In this document: in pieces, positions 1 through 5,809 of the stretch
Layout of the letters: each line of letters begins with the position of its first letter
Position numbering within the stretch: position 1 is the stretch's first letter
Origin: Candidatus Bathyarchaeota archaeon
Lineage (GTDB): Archaea; Thermoproteota; Bathyarchaeia; TCS64
Length of the DNA stretch: 6,755 nucleotides
NCBI GenBank assembly: GCA_937877765.1
Contig: CALGBN010000239.1
Coordinates: 1-6,755 of the forward strand
Direction of reading: 5' to 3'
Notes under the pieces: generated by a model
Database searches by the model: none
Seen by the model: only the letters and a program-made list of their open reading frames with translations
What the model was told of the DNA's origin: nothing
Program-made: the position numbers and the translations under genes

Positions 1-6
1 GTCAAA

Positions 7-24
7 ATGTCACATTTCTGACAT
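7..24. repeat. Inverted repeat ATGTCA-N6-TGACAT upstream of first gene
   Basis: Two perfect 6-base arms (7-12 and 19-24) are separated by 6 bases, and two more base pairs of symmetry lie outside them after one mismatch. A further direct copy of ATGTCA sits at 76-81, just upstream of the TATA box of the gene at 118, and the start of that gene also reads ATGTCA (118-123). The arrangement could be an operator, but a 6-base arm can arise by chance and the sequence to the left is not available. Confidence 0.35.
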
Positions 25-85
25 ATTTTACGTGCTTCTAACAAACAAACAGGTATTTGAAGGAAGTATAACCCTATGTCATAAA

Positions 86-95
86 TTTTTATATT
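86..95 (+). promoter_or_regulatory. TATA box for the ACT-like gene
   Basis: The A/T-only stretch tttttatatt is centred about 27 bases before the ATG at 118. Archaeal TATA boxes lie roughly 25-30 bases before the transcription start, so transcription would begin at or next to the start codon, giving a leaderless mRNA. No Shine-Dalgarno sequence is present before the ATG, which agrees with this. Confidence 0.6.
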
Positions 96-117
96 ACGCC
101 TGAAATACAAAGATACG

Positions 118-774
118 ATGTCAAACAGACGGAGTTCAGTACAGGAAGCAGTCAGGGTCATCATCACACAGAACCCATACCTATACCGAGGACTCCGAAT
201 GCAAGTAATCAACTACAGCGCAGTCGCCCGATACATCCAAGACCAAGTACAAGACATGGCTGGAAACGACGTAGACCCAAACACTATAGTAACAGCCATC
301 ATGCGGTTCAGCCGAGAAGCAACAGAAGACGAACTAAGACAACCCGAAAGCGCGTTATCAGGAGCCCGATTTAATCTGGTAACAGACATCATTGATGTTA
401 CTATTCATACGAGTCCGCAGGAGCAGGTATCGATTCTTGAACAGCTCTATGATTTACAGAAAAAAGGAGCGAACATCAAGGTTCACCAGTACCAGAATAG
501 CCTCAAGATCATAACCACAAGCTATGAGATGCCGGGATTCATGCAGGACCTATGGCAGTATGATCCCTCGATAAAGGAAGGCTACGCTGAGCTAAACATA
601 CAGTTGGCTCAGGAAACCTCAAGATACGATAGAATAGCTATGCTTACAGACCTTCTCTTCAGGCATGGGGTACACTTGGTTGATGCATTCTTTAGCCAGA
701 CCGAGATAAGTCTCATCATAAACGAGGAAGACGCTTCAACAGCGTTTGAGGTTCTACGAAGTCAGAACCGCTAG
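118..774 (+). CDS. Archaeal ACT-like domain protein of unknown function
   Basis: This is a 218-residue soluble protein without signal peptide or membrane segments. Residues 1-80 form a charged helical domain that contains the phrase INYSAVARYI, a pattern I associate with a family of short archaeal proteins of unknown role; the region could be helix-turn-helix-like. Residues about 85-218 show alternating strands and helices (VTDIIDVTIHTS, then a long middle, ending SLIINEEDASTAFEVL) that look like one or two ACT-type ligand-binding folds. An amino-acid-sensing or regulatory role is therefore possible but is inference. The ATG at 118 is preceded by a well-placed TATA box. The stop overlaps the convergent esterase stop. 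Codon use changes sharply near codon 83: the first part has almost no T-ending codons (4 of 84 by hand count) and prefers CAA for Gln, while the rest uses only CAG. The boundary matches the domain boundary. Confidence 0.75.
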   Translation: MSNRRSSVQEAVRVIITQNPYLYRGLRMQVINYSAVARYIQDQVQDMAGNDVDPNTIVTAIMRFSREATEDELRQPESALSGARFNLVTDIIDVTIHTSPQEQVSILEQLYDLQKKGANIKVHQYQNSLKIITTSYEMPGFMQDLWQYDPSIKEGYAELNIQLAQETSRYDRIAMLTDLLFRHGVHLVDAFFSQTEISLIINEEDASTAFEVLRSQNR

Positions 775-1517
775 CCTTGTTTTGGGAAGATGAATCTTAA
801 TCCATCATAGATACTGCTGTAGGGTACGTGTCCCTCATCAGGTAGGTATTTCATCTCCCATCTGAGTCCCTCTGGAGCATGTTCTGTCAGATAATCTGTG
901 AACGCTGGCATTGTCTTGACTACTTGTTCAAAGTCATCCTTGCCGTAGATCATGTATAATCGGTTATCGTAGCGGTTTTCCTTGAAGCTCTGTTCAGCGA
1001 GTTCATGGATGAGTTCCTCGCACCACCCAATCATAGGGCTTGATGCGATTACTCCTTTGAACCGATCAGGTTTATTCAGCATAGCGTATAGGACAAACAA
1101 CCCTGCGTTGCTTCCACCATAGATGTAGTTGATTCCGTTGGTTCTGTATTCCTTGTTGATGGCTGGTTGAAGTTCAGTTGTGATGAACTCAAGGAACTTG
1201 TCTGCTTTACCTGCTTCTGGGCGGTCAGGTAATTCAACGGGTATCATGTCCCTGTTTCTGATGGTGTTCTTTATGCCTACGACTATTAACTCTGGAACCA
1301 TTTCCCAGACCCGCATGAAATAGAAAGTGAATAGATTCTTCTCATAAAATGGGGTATACTCCGCGTCCAATATGTAAAGCACAGGATAGGTCTTCTCTGA
1401 GCCCATATAGCTTTCAGGTAGCGAGATAATGCACTCACGATTCTCATCAAGTATCCTGCTCTCAACGGTAAATAGATCGCCTATATTGACCGAAACCATA
1501 CAAAATAAGATACTCAT
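771..1517 (-). CDS. Putative alpha/beta-hydrolase esterase (esterase D / IroE-like)
   Basis: This 248-residue protein has the putative-esterase layout of the alpha/beta-hydrolase superfamily. The strand YPVLYILDAEY (residues 44-54) is followed by the nucleophile elbow YGGSNAGLF with Ser136, an acid candidate Asp194 or Asp195 in YGKDD, and a C-terminal His230 in DEGHVPY. All three members of a catalytic triad are thus present and the length is normal for the family. It probably hydrolyses a carboxyl ester or thioester; relatives include S-formylglutathione hydrolase and siderophore esterases, and the substrate cannot be read here. No signal peptide is convincing, so it is likely cytoplasmic. 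Two starts are possible: ATG at 1517 and ATG at 1499 (Met7). The second has a TATA-like cattaaac about 25 bases upstream and still keeps the whole domain. The gene is convergent with the ACT-like gene and the two stops share the bases CTAG at 771-774. Confidence 0.85.
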   Translation of the reverse strand: MSILFCMVSVNIGDLFTVESRILDENRECIISLPESYMGSEKTYPVLYILDAEYTPFYEKNLFTFYFMRVWEMVPELIVVGIKNTIRNRDMIPVELPDRPEAGKADKFLEFITTELQPAINKEYRTNGINYIYGGSNAGLFVLYAMLNKPDRFKGVIASSPMIGWCEELIHELAEQSFKENRYDNRLYMIYGKDDFEQVVKTMPAFTDYLTEHAPEGLRWEMKYLPDEGHVPYSSIYDGLRFIFPKQG

Positions 1518-1723
1518 CCATGTTTAATGGTTATTCATCAAATCAATATGTCTGAAATAGCCTTAAATGAATAGATCGTCTCCATAACATTGGTTCAATT
1601 TTACGGAAAACGGAGTATCGATGCGATATCTAGATTTATCGGGTACCTTATGGGTGTTTTCAGGAGTTGAAATTCGTTCTCTGATGCGAATAGATATATT
1701 ATAATGCCGACAAGATTTTGGGC
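1518..1723. other. Intergenic region, divergent promoters
   Basis: This stretch separates the esterase start from the possible upstream ORF and the MFS gene. It holds candidate TATA boxes for the esterase (around 1519-1529 and 1541-1549, minus strand), a short TATCG-ATG-CGATA palindrome at 1616-1628, two copies of GAATAGAT (about 1568 and 1688) and a strong TATA-like run at 1695-1704 on the plus strand. I see no tRNA or rRNA structure in it. Confidence 0.4.
1695..1704 (+). promoter_or_regulatory. TATA-like box upstream of the short ORF at 1724
   Basis: The run tatattataa is the most TATA-like sequence in the 1518-1802 gap. Its centre is about 25 bases before an ATG at 1724, the spacing expected for a leaderless archaeal transcript. 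It could serve the short ORF that begins there, or be an upstream promoter that gives the MFS gene a leader of about 80 bases. Confidence 0.4.
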
Positions 1724-1810
1724 ATGTATAACGGAAGGCCCAGAGATACCGGAGAACAAAATTTGTTAATAAAAAATATTCCTTTTTGCGGGGATTTCTA
1801 TTTTGAGTGA
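1724..1810 (+). CDS. Possible 28-aa upstream ORF (leader peptide) before the MFS gene
   Basis: An ATG at 1724 opens a 28-codon frame ending in TGA at 1808-1810, overlapping the TTG start of the MFS gene (1803) by 8 bases in a different frame. It starts MYNGRPRDTGEQ and ends FCGDFYFE, with no recognisable domain. A strong TATA-like run sits about 25 bases upstream, which is the main support. If translated, ribosomes would terminate on top of the transporter's start and could control or couple its translation. The alternative is that it is a chance ORF in a promoter region, since a second TATA-like box at 1767-1780 could directly serve the TTG start. Confidence 0.25.
   Translation: MYNGRPRDTGEQNLLIKNIPFCGDFYFE
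1767..1780 (+). promoter_or_regulatory. TATA box for the MFS transporter gene
   Basis: The A/T-only stretch at 1767-1780 is centred about 28 bases before the TTG at 1803. This would place the transcription start close to the TTG and supports it as a leaderless start. A second box at 1695-1704 could give a longer transcript. Confidence 0.5.
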
Positions 1811-3077
1811 GCGCTGGGAAAAGAAATTACCATTTTATTATGGTTGGGTAATTTTTGCTATCACTTTTCTAATTTACATGTTCATGTATGGTCTCAGGTA
1901 TAGCATTGGCATCTTCTTTGAACCCATAAGAAACGACTTCGGTTGGACTAACGCTATGACCGCGAGCGGTGTAACCATATTCTTTTGGGTCTACGCGTTT
2001 ACCGCTCCTCTTGTAGGGCAATTGGCACGTAAGATAGGTGTAAGAAAAACAGTACTCATGGGCGGACTCTTGCTTGGAGGCGGAGGCGTTATTCTTTCTC
2101 AAATCACAGCCCTCTGGCAACTCTACATCGCTTGGGGGCTAATCGCAGCCACAGGTAGCGCAGCATTATACGTTGTACCAACCATGGTGTTAAGCAAGTT
2201 CTTCCACAAGAAACGAGGAAGCACAGTAGGCTGGAGTAGCGTAGGTGTCTCCGCTGGGCAGGCGTTGATTATTCCATGGATCGCAAGCGTTATCCCGGTT
2301 TGGGGTTGGCGCCCAAGTATGTTATTCCTTGGTGTCATGGTTATCTGCACAACAAGTGTTCTTGGTTTTGTCTTCCTGAGGGAAGACCCCGAGGAGCTTG
2401 GTCTTTACCCAGATGGTGCTGATAAACCGCCTATGGACTCTGTTGAGAATCCGGTCTATGCTGACTGGGATATGAAGGCTGCTGTAGGTAGCTGGAGTTT
2501 TAGGTTGGTAGCGATTAGCTATTTCTTCTGTCTGGGTGGCGTCATCAGCATAATGACGTTCGTTGTGCCTCACATGATCAATATCGGAATCCCATCTGTA
2601 CAGGCTAGTAGAGCTTTCGGTATTATTGGTATGATGAGTGCAGTAGGCAGTATATTGTTCGGGTTATTCTCGGATCGGTTTGGTCGCAAATGGACCATAG
2701 TAGCTACAACTGGTTTGCTTGCTATTGCTTTCGCTATTGCCACAGTTATCCCTGCGAATATTACCTTCCTTTATGCTTGGACTGTTCTCTATGGTTTGAG
2801 CTACGGTGGAGCCCCAGAGCAGTACGCTGCTATCATCACAGATTACTTTGGACGCCATGACAGCACCACCTTGTTCGGTTTTATCACACTTGCAGGTGGT
2901 ATTGGTGGTGGCTTGTTCCCGTTGATAGGCGGATGGCTTGTCGACCAGACAGGCAACTATTATGCAACATTGTTGTTCTTGGCTGTGGGTATGGGGTTGG
3001 GATCTATAACCGCGTTTGTATCAAAAGACCCTAATCAAAATAACCAGAAGAAAGCAGTAGTCGTAAAACACGACTAG
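1803..3077 (+). CDS. MFS transporter, oxalate/formate-antiporter (OFA/MCT)-like
   Basis: This 424-residue protein has about 12 membrane helices, the standard MFS size. Features seen are the N-terminal FYYGWVI typical of the OFA/monocarboxylate group, a cytoplasmic motif after helix 2 (GQLARKIGVRK, residues 72-82), the inter-half loop with REDPEELGLYPDG (193-205), which is a hallmark of this group, and the repeated motif in the second half, GLFSDRFGRK (287-296). Family members move small carboxylates such as oxalate, formate, lactate or pyruvate; the substrate here is unknown. The start is TTG at 1803: it has a TATA box about 28 bases upstream, no in-frame ATG lies nearby upstream, and starting at the next ATG would remove most of helix 1. 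Its stop TAG directly abuts the reverse-strand stop of the nitrilase, so the two genes are convergent rather than co-transcribed; a shared nitrile/carboxylate role is inference. Confidence 0.88.
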   Translation: MSERWEKKLPFYYGWVIFAITFLIYMFMYGLRYSIGIFFEPIRNDFGWTNAMTASGVTIFFWVYAFTAPLVGQLARKIGVRKTVLMGGLLLGGGGVILSQITALWQLYIAWGLIAATGSAALYVVPTMVLSKFFHKKRGSTVGWSSVGVSAGQALIIPWIASVIPVWGWRPSMLFLGVMVICTTSVLGFVFLREDPEELGLYPDGADKPPMDSVENPVYADWDMKAAVGSWSFRLVAISYFFCLGGVISIMTFVVPHMINIGIPSVQASRAFGIIGMMSAVGSILFGLFSDRFGRKWTIVATTGLLAIAFAIATVIPANITFLYAWTVLYGLSYGGAPEQYAAIITDYFGRHDSTTLFGFITLAGGIGGGLFPLIGGWLVDQTGNYYATLLFLAVGMGLGSITAFVSKDPNQNNQKKAVVVKHD

Positions 3078-4133
3078 CTACTCTAATTCCCGTAGCATTT
3101 TCTCTAGTATATCAGGGTCAACCTTGTGCTTTTCGGCAACCTCGCGAACCTTACTGTAAGGTATCTCCGGTGCCTCGGTGAAAGGCTGGTTCGGTGTTCC
3201 CCTTATGTCCAGTCTTAGAACATCCCAACGCGCATAATGTCCAAGGGCATCTAGATACGCTTTAGTGTGGTGTCTGTCATCTTGATCAAGCTCCGCGTAT
3301 AGTATCTTTTCCTCGTCAAACACTGGTTCCACTTGGTAGACGCCCGCTGGGTTGATGATGCTTGAGCCGCCTGAGGCGATGTTGAAGTCCTTGGTGTCGT
3401 CGGGCATCATATCATCTGGGATATACTGGCATGCTGAGAGCACAAAGCTCTGGGTCTCTATAGCGTATTCCTTGCTAGCGTACTCGATGTCGCAGAGATG
3501 GTAGTCGTCACCCGGCTTGAATCTTCTTTTCTTACCGGGGTGCCAGTCCATAACCCAGTATCCATCCCAGAGCGCACAGTGAATCTCCTCACCAAGATAC
3601 GCATTAGCCGCTTTCAGCAGCGTCATATGGTGCTCATAACAGATTGATCCACCGATGGTGCCGATACTAGTATCAAATACCCTGATGTCCTCTCGTCCAC
3701 CAAGTCCCCATACAGTACGCTCACCATGAGTAGGCATCAGTTTCCTGTGGCGTCCTAGGAGTTTTCCGTCTTTATCAATGAATGCGATGCTGTTGTATAG
3801 GGTATTGCTTCCCTTGATGTCGCTGAGCTCAGTGGCTCCAACTACTGCGATGGTCTCAGTAGAACTACAAGCATCACCCAGTACCTCTGTTTCTGGTCCG
3901 GGTATGCTTATGGCGTTCTTGATGTACTCTACTTGGTTCTCGCTCCACCTGCTTATGGGGTTGGTCCCCCTCCAGTACGGATAACCTGGGATATGGGTTT
4001 CACTGAAAACAACAAGCTCGGCTCCGCCACGCCCAGCCTCCTCTATCGCCTTGCACGTCTTGTCTACTGTTGCTTCTTTATCCATAAAGACGGGGCTGAT
4101 CTGAGCTACAGCCACCTTCACCTTATCACGCAT
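3078..4133 (-). CDS. Nitrilase (carbon-nitrogen hydrolase superfamily, nitrilase branch)
   Basis: This 351-residue cytoplasmic enzyme would hydrolyse a nitrile to a carboxylic acid and ammonia. The catalytic set is complete: Glu45 in SETHIPGYP, Lys131 in HRKLMPTHGE, the second Glu138 in HGERTVWG, and nucleophile Cys165 in GGSICYEHHM. The fold start KVAVAQ and the later GGSSIINPAG are also typical. The long PTHGERTVWG segment and CYEH signature point to the true nitrilase/cyanide-hydrolase branch rather than amidases or beta-alanine synthases. Length is normal for that branch, which often forms spirals or filaments. The specific nitrile cannot be inferred; a cyanide-hydrolysing activity is an alternative. 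I chose ATG at 4133; an upstream in-frame TTG at 4142 adds three residues outside the domain. A TATA-like box at 4163-4173 is at leaderless spacing. It follows the zinc-ribbon gene on the same strand after 42 bases. Confidence 0.92.
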   Translation of the reverse strand: MRDKVKVAVAQISPVFMDKEATVDKTCKAIEEAGRGGAELVVFSETHIPGYPYWRGTNPISRWSENQVEYIKNAISIPGPETEVLGDACSSTETIAVVGATELSDIKGSNTLYNSIAFIDKDGKLLGRHRKLMPTHGERTVWGLGGREDIRVFDTSIGTIGGSICYEHHMTLLKAANAYLGEEIHCALWDGYWVMDWHPGKKRRFKPGDDYHLCDIEYASKEYAIETQSFVLSACQYIPDDMMPDDTKDFNIASGGSSIINPAGVYQVEPVFDEEKILYAELDQDDRHHTKAYLDALGHYARWDVLRLDIRGTPNQPFTEAPEIPYSKVREVAEKHKVDPDILEKMLRELE

Positions 4134-4162
4134 ACTAATCAAAAATATAGGGACGCATCAAG

Positions 4163-4173
4163 CGTATAATATC
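4163..4173 (-). promoter_or_regulatory. Possible TATA box for the nitrilase gene
   Basis: On the minus strand this reads gatattatacg, in the short gap between the zinc-ribbon stop and the nitrilase ATG at 4133. Its centre is about 35 bases before the ATG, which predicts a leader of under 10 bases. If it is used, the nitrilase has its own promoter and need not be co-transcribed with the zinc-ribbon gene. Confidence 0.35.
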
Positions 4174-4175
4174 TA

Positions 4176-4364
4176 CTAGCCGTGCCTACAAGAAGCGCAT
4201 CCTATACCACATGCGCCGCCACAGCTACTCCCTGAAACCATCTTGTTCTTATCAAACAGTGTTGTCCAGCAGTCTTGACATATCCATTTCTTGCCTTGTT
4301 CCTTGATGGTTGCCTCTCTTAGACTGATGTCTCCAGTGGTTCCACATTGTTCGCATTTTTGCAT
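4176..4364 (-). CDS. Small zinc-ribbon protein with cysteine-rich C-terminal tail
   Basis: Starting at the ATG at 4364 this is a 62-residue protein. It begins MQKCEQCG and continues to ICQDCW, so two CXXC knuckles 21 residues apart form a zinc ribbon. After a short linker comes a tail SSCGGACGIGCASCRHG holding four more cysteines spaced C-X3-C-X3-C-X2-C, suggestive of a second metal or Fe-S site. I do not recognise the family; a role as a metal-binding adaptor or nucleic-acid-binding protein is possible. In-frame ATGs at 4397 and 4421 would add 11 or 19 residues with no cysteines. I prefer 4364 because the ribbon then starts at the N-terminus, as in many such proteins, a TATA-like gtatttag lies about 26 bases upstream, and more room is left for the divergent gene at 4442; a TATA-like tttaatat near 4427-4437 could instead support 4397. 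It lies upstream of and on the same strand as the nitrilase. Confidence 0.7.
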   Translation of the reverse strand: MQKCEQCGTTGDISLREATIKEQGKKWICQDCWTTLFDKNKMVSGSSCGGACGIGCASCRHG

Positions 4365-4441
4365 AAAGTCTCTTGTGAACAGCGACCTAAATACCATACC
4401 TCGAGAGGAGACCTTTTCCATTCAAAACATATTAAATTCCT

Positions 4442-5294
4442 ATGTACGCCGAGTTGGTTGCCCTAGTCGCATCAATCACCACGGCGTTGAGTAGCGTCAT
4501 GGCGACTAGAGGAATGCGAGACAGTAACCCTGACACCGCAAACCTTGTGTTAACAGGTATTCAGACTGTGGTATTATCCGTTTTACTAGTCTTTGATTTG
4601 CCTCGGTTGAATTATGGGGCTTTATTCTGGTATGCTTTGGCTGGGGTGTGTGGTAGTTTTTTTTGCTAGGCTTCTGACTATGATGAGTTACAAGCGTATT
4701 GGTGTCTCGGCTGGAAGCGCTCTCATTGGTACCAGTCCAGTGGTAACCACGATTCTAGCGGTTTTGTTTCTCGGAGAGCCTTTGTTGGTGGCTGTGGTCT
4801 TGGGGGCGTTCTGTGTTGTTGTTGGGATCGCTTTTATCAACCTTAAGGATGGGCAGCTTAGCCTAGACTGGAGCCTTGTTTATCTTCCGTTAGGTGCCTC
4901 TTTCCTCTACGCTTTATCAAATATTATCAGGAAGATGGGTACAAATCTTCAGCCACATGCTGTTCTAGGTGCACAGGTAAGTACCTTAGCTGGACTAGTG
5001 TCATGTGGGGTCTATCTTGCTGCGAAGGGTGGGTTCCGTGACTTGGAGATTAATCGAGGTAACGTGTGGTGGCTTGCAGGTGCAGGGGCTGTGAACGCTT
5101 TTGCTTGGATCACCGTTACTATGGCGATTAATCTAGGCAGGGTCTCAGTGGCGTCCTCAATCATCTATAGTTATCCCTTGTTTAGTCTCCTCTTGTCCCG
5201 TTTACTGCTTAGAGACGAATCCTACAACCACTACATGGTCATTGGCAGCTTGCTTATTGTGGTGGGGGTAGCGATAGTCTCCTTGTTTGGCTGA
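4442..5294 (+). pseudogene. EamA/DMT-family transporter, interrupted by a single-base frameshift
   Basis: Two overlapping frames together encode one drug/metabolite-transporter-type permease with about 10 membrane helices in two EamA repeats. The first frame runs from ATG 4442 to TAG 4667-4669 (75 codons). The second continues in the +1 frame to TGA 5292-5294. They join at a run of eight T at 4657-4664: with seven T the reading would be GSFFARLLTMMSYKRIG, followed by the family-typical SALIGTSPVVTTILAVLFLGEP, and the whole would be 283 residues, the usual EamA length. The second repeat is intact (SSIIYSYPLFSLLLSRLLLRDE). Such proteins export amino acids, nucleotide sugars or other metabolites; the substrate is unknown. 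The rest of the frame shows no decay, so this is either a sequencing or assembly error in a homopolymer, a very recent mutation, or slippage-dependent expression. The gene is divergent from the zinc-ribbon gene and lies 32 bases before the cytochrome gene. Confidence 0.85.
4657..4664 (+). other. T8 homopolymer at the frameshift
   Basis: Eight consecutive T residues lie exactly where the two halves of the EamA gene change frame. Removing one T restores an uninterrupted 283-codon frame. Runs of this length are prone both to sequencing indels and to RNA polymerase slippage. Confidence 0.85.
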
Positions 5295-5302
5295 TTCTTT
5301 TT
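5295..5302 (+). terminator. T-rich stretch after the EamA gene (possible terminator or weak promoter element)
   Basis: The bases ttcttttt follow directly on the EamA stop codon. Archaeal termination can occur at oligo-T tracts without a hairpin. The same stretch lies about 28 bases before the GTG at 5327, so with the following ag it could also act as a weak TATA-like element for the cytochrome gene. Neither role is certain. Confidence 0.25.
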
Positions 5303-5326
5303 AGCCCCCCGTTACAGAGTCATTAT

Positions 5327-5809
5327 GTGAATCCTAGAAGCCCACGTTTTTTGATGCTCGCTGGGGTTTTATTGGTTTTTCTAGGGTTGATTCTATATCG
5401 ACCGATCCAGTTTAACGCGGATTGGTCTATTGATGTAAAGGATTTGTTTCACTGGGCTGGTATTGTTGCTGTTGTAGTATTATTCATGACCTCTGTTCTG
5501 GCGGTTAAACGGTTTAGGGGAAATCTATCGGTTTCTTGGTTGAATATTCATTGTACTGGTAGCGTTGTTTCGGCTGCTCTTGCATTGGTGCATAGTCGGA
5601 CAAGGGCTGCTGTAATTCTTCCTGTTCATTATCATAGTTATTTGACGCTGGCGTTGCTTGTTTTGCTTGCTTTCTCTGGTGCATTGATTAGGCTCTACCC
5701 GGGGAACGAGACGGTAAAGCGTTATTGGAGGTTCTATCATCTTCCCCTCTCCGTCAGTTTCTATGTGACGCTATTCTACCACGTGGTGGTAAAGTTGGGG
5801 GTAATCTAA
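5327..5809 (+). CDS. Membrane b-type cytochrome, ferric-reductase/YedZ-like, candidate di-heme
   Basis: The 160-residue product has about five membrane helices (roughly 8-24, 41-60, 72-92, 103-123, 138-156). Histidines are placed as in transmembrane di-heme cytochromes: His75 and His89 in helix 3, and His138 and His152 in helix 5, each pair with 13 residues between. Helices 3 and 5 run in the same direction, so His75/His138 and His89/His152 could clamp two b hemes, one near each membrane face. H-X13-H pairs are known from ferric reductases. Further histidines are His42 and the HYH at 101-103. It is shorter than the usual six-helix YedZ (MsrQ). The start is GTG at 5327, because the nearby ATG at 5325 runs straight into TGA. 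The downstream Mo-enzyme gene overlaps by 1 base, so the two are almost surely co-translated partners, with this protein carrying electrons across or within the membrane. I inferred the heme role from spacing only. Confidence 0.75.
   Translation: MNPRSPRFLMLAGVLLVFLGLILYRPIQFNADWSIDVKDLFHWAGIVAVVVLFMTSVLAVKRFRGNLSVSWLNIHCTGSVVSAALALVHSRTRAAVILPVHYHSYLTLALLVLLAFSGALIRLYPGNETVKRYWRFYHLPLSVSFYVTLFYHVVVKLGVI

Noticed and set aside
1591..1605. GGTTCAATTTTAC resembling a tRNA T-loop
   Set aside because: No acceptor, D-arm or anticodon stem can be paired around it.
1621..1704. A 27-codon ORF starting MRYLDLSG in the intergenic region
   Set aside because: It has no Shine-Dalgarno sequence or well-placed TATA box, no recognisable features, and its end lies in a likely promoter.
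1869..2858. Several minus-strand frames of 64-83 codons inside the MFS gene
   Set aside because: They are shadows of a well-supported membrane-protein gene, have no start signals and no recognisable domains.
4141..4150. A TATA-like CTATATTTTT on the minus strand as nitrilase promoter
   Set aside because: It is only about 13 bases before the ATG, so transcription would start inside the conserved coding region; the box at 4163-4173 fits better.
3778..4169. Plus-strand frames opposite the nitrilase gene
   Set aside because: They lie antisense to a gene with complete catalytic motifs and show no independent support.
4176..4364. CX3CX2C in the zinc-ribbon tail as a radical-SAM enzyme
   Set aside because: The protein is far too short for the barrel domain and lacks every other radical-SAM motif.
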